Source: Sulfitobacter sp.
GTDB lineage: Bacteria; Pseudomonadota; Alphaproteobacteria; Rhodobacterales; Rhodobacteraceae
Assembly (NCBI GenBank): GCA_024636405.1
Contig: JAGXHC010000172.1
Location: forward strand, 1 to 5,060
Reading direction: 5' to 3'
DNA length: 5,060 bases
A program made the position numbers and the translations under genes. The notes below the pieces were generated by a model. That model did not search any database and was not told where the DNA came from. It worked only from the letters and a program-made list of their open reading frames with translations. Of this stretch, positions 1 to 5,060 are shown piece after piece. Positions within the stretch are counted from its first letter, which is position 1. Each line of letters begins with the position of its first letter.

Positions 1-1770
1 CCGCCGCTCCGGCGTGCCTTCGGGGGCGGCTTCGCCGGTGAACCACAGTTCCGCGCCGATCAGCGGCAACAGTCCTCGCGCGGCGGGGCTAACGGTATCC
101 AATTGCGCTTCGATAAAACTGTCGCGGGTGTGGACCTGCCGGTTCTGCATCAGGCGTTGCCAGCGCTGGATGCGCTGGGTGTCACCCCACAGAAACGAGA
201 TATGGTCAGGAAAGCGCCGGTCCACCGTCTTGTTGTTGGTATTGCCAAGGATGCCGCCGACAGGCGCTATAAACTCGGGGTTCGCGCTATAGGGCATCAT
301 CCCGTCCCAGCGGTTCGCAGCAATCCAGCCGGGCGACGGCAGACGTCCCTGGCTTTGGTGGTTCACGTCGCGCCGGGGCATTGCGCCGATCGTCTTCATC
401 GCAATCGTGTCACTGTCGACCAGCGTCAGATTCTGCGAGGGCGCGATATATCCTTCGCTTGCCGCGATGCCATCCTTGACGGTCTTGGCATGCATCAATG
501 CCATGGCAGCAGAAAGCGAGGTATCCTGCGCGCTCAGCACGGTCCAGGCCACGCTGGTCACATGGCCGGGCGGCGTAATGGCATCAAGGTTGTAGTGGGT
601 GCCGGGCAACACCGGTCCGTTTTCCGTCCACAGCAGCGTGACCGTGACCGGATCGGCATCCTTGATCGTGATGATCGACGCGCGCCGGGCAAACTTCCGG
701 AACCCATCAGGGGTGCGGTATTCATTGCGGTTTTCGGGGTTCAGCTCTTCGATGTAGACGTCCTGATCATCGACATACGCCGATGTCAGCCCCCAACCCA
801 GCGCAGCACTGCGTCCCGTCAGAACCACCGGCATGCCGGGGATTGTTCCGCCGATTACGCCACCCGACTGCAATTCCAGCCGTGCCAGATACCAGATTGA
901 CGGCGCGGTGAACCCAAGGTGCGGGTCATTGGCCAGCAATGTACCGCCCGACGCTGACCGCGACGGCGCGGCAGCCCAGGCATTTGACGCGCCGGCAAAG
1001 GCCAGATGTTTGAAGGGTGACAGCGGGTTGGGGTCCAGCGGCATATTGGCCGCATGGCGCGCCACGCCGGGTGCGAGGGCCGCATATTCCGGCAGCGCAG
1101 CAACACCTGTGCCGGGCGCATCAGGTAGAATATCCCGAAGTCGTTTCTGGTCCGGCAGCGCCAGCGAGGTGCGCGCGCGGATCACTTCGGCTTCGAGATG
1201 GCCCGACAACTGAAGGCCCATCAGTTTGACGATGGCCACAGAATCCGCCGGGCTCCAGGGTGCCATCGGGGCGCTGAACATCATCATTTCCGGCGCGCCG
1301 CGCCCCAATGCTTCGCTGTTGATCTGGTCGAAACGGGCATTGACGCCTGCGGCATAAGCCTCAAGCGCGCGCTGTGTTGCGGGGTCCTGGGCCTCTACCG
1401 ACCGGGTTGCAAGCGTGTAGATGTCCAGCCGGCGCAGTAACTTGTCGATGTTCAGCGTCGCAGCCCCAAAGACCTCGGACAGCCGACCCTGGGCCGTGCG
1501 GCGCAACATGATCATTTGCCACATGCGGTCCTGCGCATGGGCAAATCCAAGGCCAAAAAACACGTCCTCGTCCGTTGCACCAAAGATGTGGGGCACGTTG
1601 GCATTGTCGCGCACGATCTCGACTGGCGCGCTTAGCCCCCGCACGGAAAGGGTATCGTCATAATCGGGCAGAGAACGCGACGCGAGCCAGTACACGCCCG
1701 CCACGCCAAGCACGCTGATAAAGATCAGAAACGCAGTCAGCCGCACAAGCCAGCGAAAGATCAAGGCCAT
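1..1770 (-). CDS. Penicillin acylase family protein (Ntn hydrolase), C-terminus cut by window edge
   Basis: Hand translation of the minus strand gives 590 uninterrupted codons running off the left edge. The product belongs to the penicillin amidase/acyl-homoserine-lactone acylase family: periplasmic enzymes made as one precursor that cleaves itself into alpha and beta chains and hydrolyses amide bonds of acylated substrates. Residues about 8-30 form a hydrophobic anchor or uncleaved signal. Alpha-chain hallmarks follow: R54-D55, VPHI at 59-62, HAQDR at 78-82, RR at 90-91 and E99. The chain junction is Gly260-Ala261/Ser262, with SNAW at 262-265; Ser262 would be the N-terminal nucleophile of the beta chain. 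NDPHL (281-285) places a His at beta-23. D334 and D337 fall at beta-73 and beta-76, the calcium-ligand positions of E. coli penicillin G acylase. N512-N513 in GNTNNKT may supply the oxyanion-hole Asn. GGAG sits 6 nt before the ATG. Family members are about 750-850 residues, so roughly 200 are missing. The substrate cannot be read from the sequence. Confidence 0.93.
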   Translation of the reverse strand, partial: MALIFRWLVRLTAFLIFISVLGVAGVYWLASRSLPDYDDTLSVRGLSAPVEIVRDNANVPHIFGATDEDVFFGLGFAHAQDRMWQMIMLRRTAQGRLSEVFGAATLNIDKLLRRLDIYTLATRSVEAQDPATQRALEAYAAGVNARFDQINSEALGRGAPEMMMFSAPMAPWSPADSVAIVKLMGLQLSGHLEAEVIRARTSLALPDQKRLRDILPDAPGTGVAALPEYAALAPGVARHAANMPLDPNPLSPFKHLAFAGASNAWAAAPSRSASGGTLLANDPHLGFTAPSIWYLARLELQSGGVIGGTIPGMPVVLTGRSAALGWGLTSAYVDDQDVYIEELNPENRNEYRTPDGFRKFARRASIITIKDADPVTVTLLWTENGPVLPGTHYNLDAITPPGHVTSVAWTVLSAQDTSLSAAMALMHAKTVKDGIAASEGYIAPSQNLTLVDSDTIAMKTIGAMPRRDVNHQSQGRLPSPGWIAANRWDGMMPYSANPEFIAPVGGILGNTNNKTVDRRFPDHISFLWGDTQRIQRWQRLMQNRQVHTRDSFIEAQLDTVSPAARGLLPLIGAELWFTGEAAPEGTPERR

Positions 1771-1797
1771 TTGTCGCTCCGCTTGGGCCCGCGCCAA

Positions 1798-1826
1798 TTG
1801 ACCAAGGCGCGCAGGGTGGTAGGTAT
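1798..1826 (+). promoter_or_regulatory. Candidate sigma-70-type promoter for the beta-hydroxyacid dehydrogenase
   Basis: In the 97-bp divergent spacer, TTGACC (1798-1803) is a good -35 element. A 17-bp gap leads to AGGTAT (1821-1826), a poor -10. TATGGT at 1824 is closer to consensus but 20 bp away. The element lies about 40 bp before the start codon at 1868, a sensible leader length. The oppositely oriented acylase gene must also be transcribed from this spacer, but I see no convincing promoter for it. No operator-like palindrome stands out. Confidence 0.35.
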
Positions 1827-1867
1827 GGTGGCAAGCAATAGCGCAACTGACAGGCAAGGAAAAGCAG

Positions 1868-2740
1868 ATGGCGAAACTCGCATTTTTGGGACTTGGTGTA
1901 ATGGGCGGACCGATGGCGGGCCACCTGCAAAAGGCTGGCCACGAGGTCACAGTCTATAACCGCACCAGCCGCAAGGCACACGATTGGGTCGACGAATATG
2001 GCGGTGCCAGCGCCGACACGCCAAAGGCCGCGGCGGCGGGTGCTGAATTTGTGATGGCCTGCGTCGGCAACGACGACGATCTGCGTTCGGTGTGTCTGGG
2101 CGACGACGGTGCCTTTTCAGGGATGGACAATGGCGCGATATTTGTCGACCACACCACCGTCTCGGCCGCAGTCACCCGAGAGCTTTATGCCGCAGCCAAT
2201 GACGCACAGGTCAGTTTCATCGATGCGCCGATTTCAGGGGGCCAGGCAGGTGCCGAAAATGGTCAGCTTTCAATCATGTGCGGTGGCGATCAAGGAGCCT
2301 TTGACCGCGCGCTGCCGATAATGGAGATCTATTCCAAAATCTGCCGCCGGATCGGCGACAGCGGCGCAGGTCAGATGACCAAGATGTGCAACCAGATCGC
2401 AATCGCAGGTCTGGTTCAGGGGCTTAGCGAAGCTTTGCATTTTGCCGAAAAGGCAGGATTGGACGGGCGCGCCGTGGTCGAAGTGATCAGCCAGGGCGCA
2501 GCCGGATCGTGGCAAATGGCCAACCGCTATGAGACGATGCTGGACGACAAGTTTGAACATGGCTTTGCTGTCGACTGGATGCGCAAAGATCTGGGCATCT
2601 GTTTGTCCACTGCGGATGAAACCGGTGCGAGCCTGCCGGTGACTGCACTTGTGGACCAGTTTTACAAAGACGTCCAAAAGCTGGGCGGCGCGCGCTGGGA
2701 CACATCCAGCCTGATCAAGCGATTGCGCGCAATGGGATAA
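1868..2740 (+). CDS. NAD(P)-dependent beta-hydroxyacid dehydrogenase (3-hydroxyisobutyrate dehydrogenase family)
   Basis: This complete 290-residue protein has the usual length of cytosolic beta-hydroxyacid dehydrogenases, which reversibly oxidise 3-hydroxyacids such as 3-hydroxyisobutyrate or tartronate semialdehyde's reduced form (glycerate). The N-terminal Rossmann fold carries GLGVMGGPM at 8-16. NRT at 31-33 follows the second strand; an Asn-Arg-Thr here, rather than an acidic residue, usually goes with NADP(H). The substrate motif DAPISGG at 119-125 contains catalytic-region Ser123. GAGQMTKMCNQ at 166-176 contains the expected catalytic Lys172 and Asn175, and K240-D241 fits the conserved C-terminal lysine region. 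AAGGA at 1856-1860, 7 nt before ATG, supports the start. The gene stands alone between a divergent acylase and a convergent SYLF gene, with no valine-degradation genes beside it. Naming it mmsB or garR is therefore not justified; the family is certain, the substrate is not. Confidence 0.93.
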   Translation: MAKLAFLGLGVMGGPMAGHLQKAGHEVTVYNRTSRKAHDWVDEYGGASADTPKAAAAGAEFVMACVGNDDDLRSVCLGDDGAFSGMDNGAIFVDHTTVSAAVTRELYAAANDAQVSFIDAPISGGQAGAENGQLSIMCGGDQGAFDRALPIMEIYSKICRRIGDSGAGQMTKMCNQIAIAGLVQGLSEALHFAEKAGLDGRAVVEVISQGAAGSWQMANRYETMLDDKFEHGFAVDWMRKDLGICLSTADETGASLPVTALVDQFYKDVQKLGGARWDTSSLIKRLRAMG

Positions 2741-2760
2741 TATGGCGAATAAACGGAAAA

Positions 2761-2787
2761 CGCCGGTTCCAAAAGATGGAGCCGACG
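2761..2787. terminator. Probable bidirectional rho-independent terminator between convergent genes
   Basis: CGCCGGTTCC (2761-2770) and GGAGCCGACG (2778-2787) form a 10-bp stem with one mismatch and one G-U pair around the loop AAAAGAT. On the plus strand it is followed by a broken T-rich run (about 2795-2806). On the minus strand it is followed directly by TTTTCCGTTTATT. It lies 20 nt after the dehydrogenase stop codon and about 60 nt after the end of the SYLF gene, so it could end both transcripts. The minus-strand T run is the better of the two. Confidence 0.6.
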
Positions 2788-2847
2788 TCTCGAGTTTAAT
2801 CTTTCAAAAACAGTATCTTATGAGAGGAACCTAATGCAACTTTAAAA

Positions 2848-3414
2848 TCAGGGAATGATGCGCGAGTACTTTGTGCCTTCCAGCGTCGCGCCAATACGCA
2901 GTCCGGCGCGGCCAAAGACCGCCGCCAGCACAGGGGCAAGCACGGTTGTGGTTTCCGCGTTCACGCTGTCGCCCTTGTCGGAAATCACATATTCCAGATC
3001 GGCGCCGGCCGCCCAACCCGGAGAACGGCGGAATTCGGTCAACGCGTTTTCGGTCATGAAAAACAGCACATGCGCATATTGCGCCGCGCCGATCTGCAAG
3101 CCGCCCGACGCCTTTGTCACCGAATAATAATCCACAGTCACGTTGTTCACCCGCAGCGCGCCGCGCCCGTAGGCGCCGCCAAAGCCAAGCCCGGCTTCGG
3201 TCACCAGTGGCATGATCAACATGCCATTTGCCTTTGACGACAATTGTTCCGTGTTGGGAAAGCTGCGGTACATTTCTGACAGTGTCGCATCAACGCGCGC
3301 GTCAATGGTCGCACCGCCGCGCCCGCCCACACCGTTGCCGCAAGCGGCGGTCACGCTGACACCGGCCAGAGCGCCCAATGTGAAGACACGCCGCGAAAAA
3401 ATCGGTTTGTTCAT
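2848..3414 (-). CDS. SYLF (Ysc84/DUF500) lipid-binding-domain protein with Tat, lipoprotein-like signal
   Basis: This encodes a 188-residue envelope protein. The start at 3414 is preferred over an in-frame ATG at 3468, because it places the signal at the N-terminus and a promoter candidate covers the longer start. SRRVFT at 7-12 fits the twin-arginine motif, a hydrophobic stretch follows, and TAAC at 22-25 resembles a lipobox, although Thr at -3 is atypical. A Gly-rich linker (26-34) leads to a SYLF domain over roughly residues 37-188. Recognisable features are KANGMLIMP (61-69), the Gly-rich GLGFGGAYGRG (75-85), DYYSV (95-99), GGLQIGA (104-110), LFFMT (117-121) and the ending GATLEGTKYSRI. 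In eukaryotes this domain binds phosphoinositides and actin; in bacteria its role is poorly known and probably envelope-associated. Tat export suggests folding before transport. It forms a single-gene unit convergent with the dehydrogenase. Domain assignment is strong; lipidation is an inference. Confidence 0.87.
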   Translation of the reverse strand: MNKPIFSRRVFTLGALAGVSVTAACGNGVGGRGGATIDARVDATLSEMYRSFPNTEQLSSKANGMLIMPLVTEAGLGFGGAYGRGALRVNNVTVDYYSVTKASGGLQIGAAQYAHVLFFMTENALTEFRRSPGWAAGADLEYVISDKGDSVNAETTTVLAPVLAAVFGRAGLRIGATLEGTKYSRIIP

Positions 3415-3464
3415 CTGATCTGCCTGTATTTGTTGCCTGTGCCAGTTTGCCCGACTTGCCGCAG

Positions 3465-3493
3465 ACATTAGCCATAATTCAGCACGTTGTCAT
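3465..3493 (-). promoter_or_regulatory. Candidate sigma-70-type promoter for the SYLF gene
   Basis: Read on the minus strand, ATGACA (3493-3488) is one base from the ideal -35. An exact 17-bp spacer follows, then TAATGT (3470-3465) as a moderate -10. Transcription would begin near 3458, about 45 nt before the ATG at 3414. An in-frame upstream ATG at 3468 overlaps the -10 and would not be transcribed, which supports the shorter protein. Confidence 0.45.
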
Positions 3494-3560
3494 GTGTTTT
3501 GGGGTCTGGTGGGCAGATAATCGCCTTAAAGCTGAAAATCGGCGCGCGATGTGCGGCATG

Positions 3561-3574
3561 CCCGGTATTCCGGG
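3561..3574. repeat. Short perfect hairpin CCCGG-TATT-CCGGG downstream of hemB
   Basis: CCCGG (3561-3565) and CCGGG (3570-3574) pair perfectly around the tetraloop TATT, 34 nt beyond the hemB stop codon. No T run follows on the minus strand, so an intrinsic terminator for hemB is possible but not well supported. Confidence 0.3.
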
Positions 3575-3591
3575 GGCGTGTCGGGCCTCGG

Positions 3592-3617
3592 GCGCGGCGG
3601 AAAATACTCAGCCGCGC
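3592..3617. repeat. 7-bp inverted repeat straddling the hemB stop codon
   Basis: GCGCGGC (3592-3598) and GCCGCGC (3611-3617) are perfect complements with a 12-nt loop that contains the hemB stop codon (minus strand, 3610-3608). On the mRNA the stem would enclose UGAGUAUUUUCC. It may stabilise the transcript's 3' end or take part in termination; no T run follows it. Confidence 0.4.
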
Positions 3618-4606
3618 AATATCCGCGCTGCATCCGGCGCAAAATACGTCAGCACACCGTCGCATCCGGCACGTTTGAACGCCATCAGGCTTTCCATCAT
3701 CACGCGTTCCTCATCAATCCAGCCGTTTTGTGCCGCCGCCTTGATCATCGCGTATTCGCCAGACACCTGATACGCAAATGTCGGCGCGCCAAAAGCATCT
3801 TTTACCCGGCGACAGATATCAAGATAGGGCATTCCCGGTTTGACCATCACCATATCCGCGCCTTCGGCCAGATCGCGCGCCACCAGACGCAGCGCCTCGT
3901 TGCTGTTGGCCGGGTCCATCTGATAGGTCTTCTTGTCGCCGGTCAGCGCCCCTGACGCCCCCACTGCATCGCGGAACGGGCCGTAAAACGCTGAGGCATA
4001 TTTTGCCGCATAGCTCAGGATCGTCACGTTGGTATGGCCGTTGCTCTCAAGTGCTGCGCGAATTGCGCCGATGCGGCCGTCCATCATATCTGACGGTCCG
4101 ATAATGTCCGCACCGGCCGCGGCCTGGGCCAACGCCATTTTTACCAATGCCTCTACCGTGCGATCATTGACGATAACGCCGTCTTCGACAAATCCATCGT
4201 GGCCGTTGATATTATAGGTATCCAGCGCCACATCGCTCATGACTGCGATGTCGGGCGCGGCCTGTTTGATGGCGCGGATTGCACGGTTGGCCGCGTTCTC
4301 AGGGTCCCATGCGCCTGCGCAGTCTTCGGTGCGGTCATCCATGCCGGTATACGGAAAAACACAGATCGCCCCGATGCCAAGGTCCGCCGCCGCGCGCGCC
4401 GCATCGGCCACGCGGTCCACGCTGCGGCGCAGGACGCCCGGCATTGAGGGTATCGGTTCTTCGATACCGGTGCCCGCGCGCACAAAGATGGGCCAGATCA
4501 GGTCGCCGGGCTCCAGCGTGTTCTCGCGCACCAATGCGCGCAACGCCGGGCTTTGACGGGTGCGGCGCAGACGGGTGGCAGGAAAGGGGGCGTGGACGGG
4601 CTTCAT
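3608..4606 (-). CDS. hemB: Delta-aminolevulinic acid dehydratase (porphobilinogen synthase)
   Basis: This cytosolic enzyme joins two 5-aminolevulinate molecules into porphobilinogen, the common step to heme, bacteriochlorophyll and cobalamin. The start at 4606 gives 332 residues, normal for HemB, with GAGG 9 nt upstream; an in-frame ATG at 4681 would add 25 non-family residues. Schiff-base lysines are visible: Lys202 in SYAAKYAS and Lys256 in MVKPGMPYLD. Other signatures are PSDMMDGR (171-178), FYGPFRDA (207-214) and YQVSGEYAM (279-287). At the three human zinc-ligand positions (Cys122, 124, 132) this protein has Ala127, Asp129 and Asp137, so it is not the zinc-cysteine type. Rhodobacter capsulatus HemB is reported to work without metal; whether this one is magnesium-using or metal-independent cannot be settled here. 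It is transcribed divergently from the membrane-protein gene and is not followed by other hem genes in the window. Confidence 0.97.
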   Translation of the reverse strand: MKPVHAPFPATRLRRTRQSPALRALVRENTLEPGDLIWPIFVRAGTGIEEPIPSMPGVLRRSVDRVADAARAAADLGIGAICVFPYTGMDDRTEDCAGAWDPENAANRAIRAIKQAAPDIAVMSDVALDTYNINGHDGFVEDGVIVNDRTVEALVKMALAQAAAGADIIGPSDMMDGRIGAIRAALESNGHTNVTILSYAAKYASAFYGPFRDAVGASGALTGDKKTYQMDPANSNEALRLVARDLAEGADMVMVKPGMPYLDICRRVKDAFGAPTFAYQVSGEYAMIKAAAQNGWIDEERVMMESLMAFKRAGCDGVLTYFAPDAARILRG

Positions 4607-4725
4607 GCAAATATACCTCAATGGCGGCGAGAATGGCTTGGCATGAATTTTTGCGCGCCTCAAGGGTAGGAATCGCCACAACTGCCCGCTATGACGTGTA
4701 AACCTGACCTCTGGCGAGAGTTTTC
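4607..4725. other. Divergent intergenic spacer between hemB and the membrane-protein gene
   Basis: This 119-bp spacer must carry or lead to the start signals for both flanking genes. I compared both strands with -35/-10 consensus and found only isolated half-matches: TTGGCA at 4639 and TATGAC at 4690 on the plus strand, and TTGAGG on the minus strand near 4664. None is paired at acceptable spacing. No palindromic operator or riboswitch-like structure is evident. Confidence 0.5.
4716..4720 (+). promoter_or_regulatory. Ribosome binding site supporting a TTG start
   Basis: GAGAG lies 5 nt before TTG at 4726. The next in-frame ATG (4762) has no purine-rich element at a suitable distance and would remove the first 12 residues. 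The site therefore favours TTG as the start codon. Confidence 0.5.
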
Positions 4726-5060
4726 TTGGACTGGTATCAAACCCTTTTTGAACTGATCGACATGCGGTCCTTTTCCAATCTGTGGTATTGGATTGCGCTT
4801 GCGGTTACCTGGTCAACGGCCAGCCATTGGGTGCTGGGCGTGCCATATGACATGGTGCTGCGCGCCCGCCGCAACGGCGAAGAGGCGCAGGCCGACCTGG
4901 AAGAAATTGTGCGCGTGAACGTCAATCGTCTGCTCTACATCGGGCAGGTGTCGGGGCTGTGGCTGCTGGGGTTTACCTGTTTCGGGCTGACAATGCTGGT
5001 GCTGCTGGGATTTATTTACCAGATGGAATTTGCGCAGGCTGTCTTTCTGCTGGCGTTTCC
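4726..5060 (+). CDS. Conserved multi-pass membrane protein of Rhodobacterales, 3' end cut by window edge
   Basis: The open frame gives 111 codons plus two bases before the right edge. Residues 1-18 are a short amphipathic start (LDWYQT, then IDMRSFSNLW at 11-20). A first membrane segment spans about 19-39. A charged, probably cytoplasmic loop with RARRNGEEAQ at 46-55 and an acidic DLEE follows. A second membrane segment spans about 74-97, and a third begins near 100. From memory, close relatives in Rhodobacterales share the DWYQT...IDMRSFSNLW opening and are often labelled 'component of SufBCD complex'. I see nothing in the sequence that supports an iron-sulfur assembly role: no metal-binding cysteine motif and no suf genes nearby. 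The start is placed at TTG because it preserves the conserved opening and has a ribosome site; ATG at 4762 is the alternative. Function is unknown. Confidence 0.8.
   Translation, partial: MDWYQTLFELIDMRSFSNLWYWIALAVTWSTASHWVLGVPYDMVLRARRNGEEAQADLEEIVRVNVNRLLYIGQVSGLWLLGFTCFGLTMLVLLGFIYQMEFAQAVFLLAF

Noticed and set aside
103..900. A 265-codon plus-strand open frame opposite the acylase
   Set aside because: It is antisense to a continuous 590-codon frame with clear family motifs. Its Arg/His-rich composition is typical of a shadow frame in GC-rich DNA.
1771..1867. Promoter for the acylase on the minus strand of the divergent spacer
   Set aside because: TTGCCT, TTGCGC and TTGCCA occur, but none has an acceptable -10 at 16-18 bp.
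3415..3468. An 18-residue N-terminal extension of the SYLF protein
   Set aside because: It would bury the twin-arginine signal, and its start codon overlaps the candidate -10 element.
3447..3955. Plus-strand open frames overlapping the 3' end of hemB and its downstream spacer
   Set aside because: They are antisense to conserved HemB residues, have no ribosome site and no recognisable domain.
4607..4681. A 25-residue N-terminal extension of HemB starting at 4681
   Set aside because: The extension does not resemble HemB N-termini, and a GAGG site precedes the internal ATG at 4606, which gives a normal family length.
1..5060. A multi-gene defence, mobile or biosynthetic system
   Set aside because: The genes are separate housekeeping or accessory units in alternating orientation. 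I saw no direct repeats, transposase, integrase, toxin-antitoxin pair or CRISPR-like spacing.

Overview
The window reads as an ordinary chromosomal stretch of an alphaproteobacterium, most likely a Rhodobacteraceae/Roseobacter-group member. The basis is the GC-rich codon use, the Asp-type HemB, and a small membrane protein at the right edge that I recall as characteristic of Rhodobacterales. Genus-level placement is not possible from the sequence alone. I found no mobile element, CRISPR array, rRNA, tRNA or phage gene.

Layout from left to right. Positions 1-1770 (minus) hold the first 590 codons of a membrane-anchored penicillin-acylase-family Ntn hydrolase whose C-terminus lies beyond the left edge. 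A 97-bp divergent spacer follows. Then comes a complete plus-strand beta-hydroxyacid dehydrogenase (1868-2740) of the 3-hydroxyisobutyrate dehydrogenase family. It converges on a minus-strand SYLF/Ysc84-domain protein with a twin-arginine, lipoprotein-like signal (2848-3414). A hairpin at 2761-2787 with T-rich flanks on both sides probably terminates both transcripts. The next spacer holds a promoter candidate for the SYLF gene and GC-rich inverted repeats at the end of hemB. hemB (3608-4606, minus) encodes delta-aminolevulinic acid dehydratase with aspartates in place of the zinc cysteines. After a 119-bp divergent spacer, the right edge holds the first 111 codons of a multi-pass membrane protein (4726-5060, plus) that probably starts at TTG.

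The genes do not form one pathway. They are five separate transcription units in alternating orientation: an exported acylase, a soluble oxidoreductase, an envelope lipid-binding protein, a tetrapyrrole enzyme and a membrane protein of unknown role. The two genes cut by the window edges have no complete reading frame here and were translated by hand. No convincing new multi-gene system is visible; the observations worth a second look concern individual proteins and intergenic structures.
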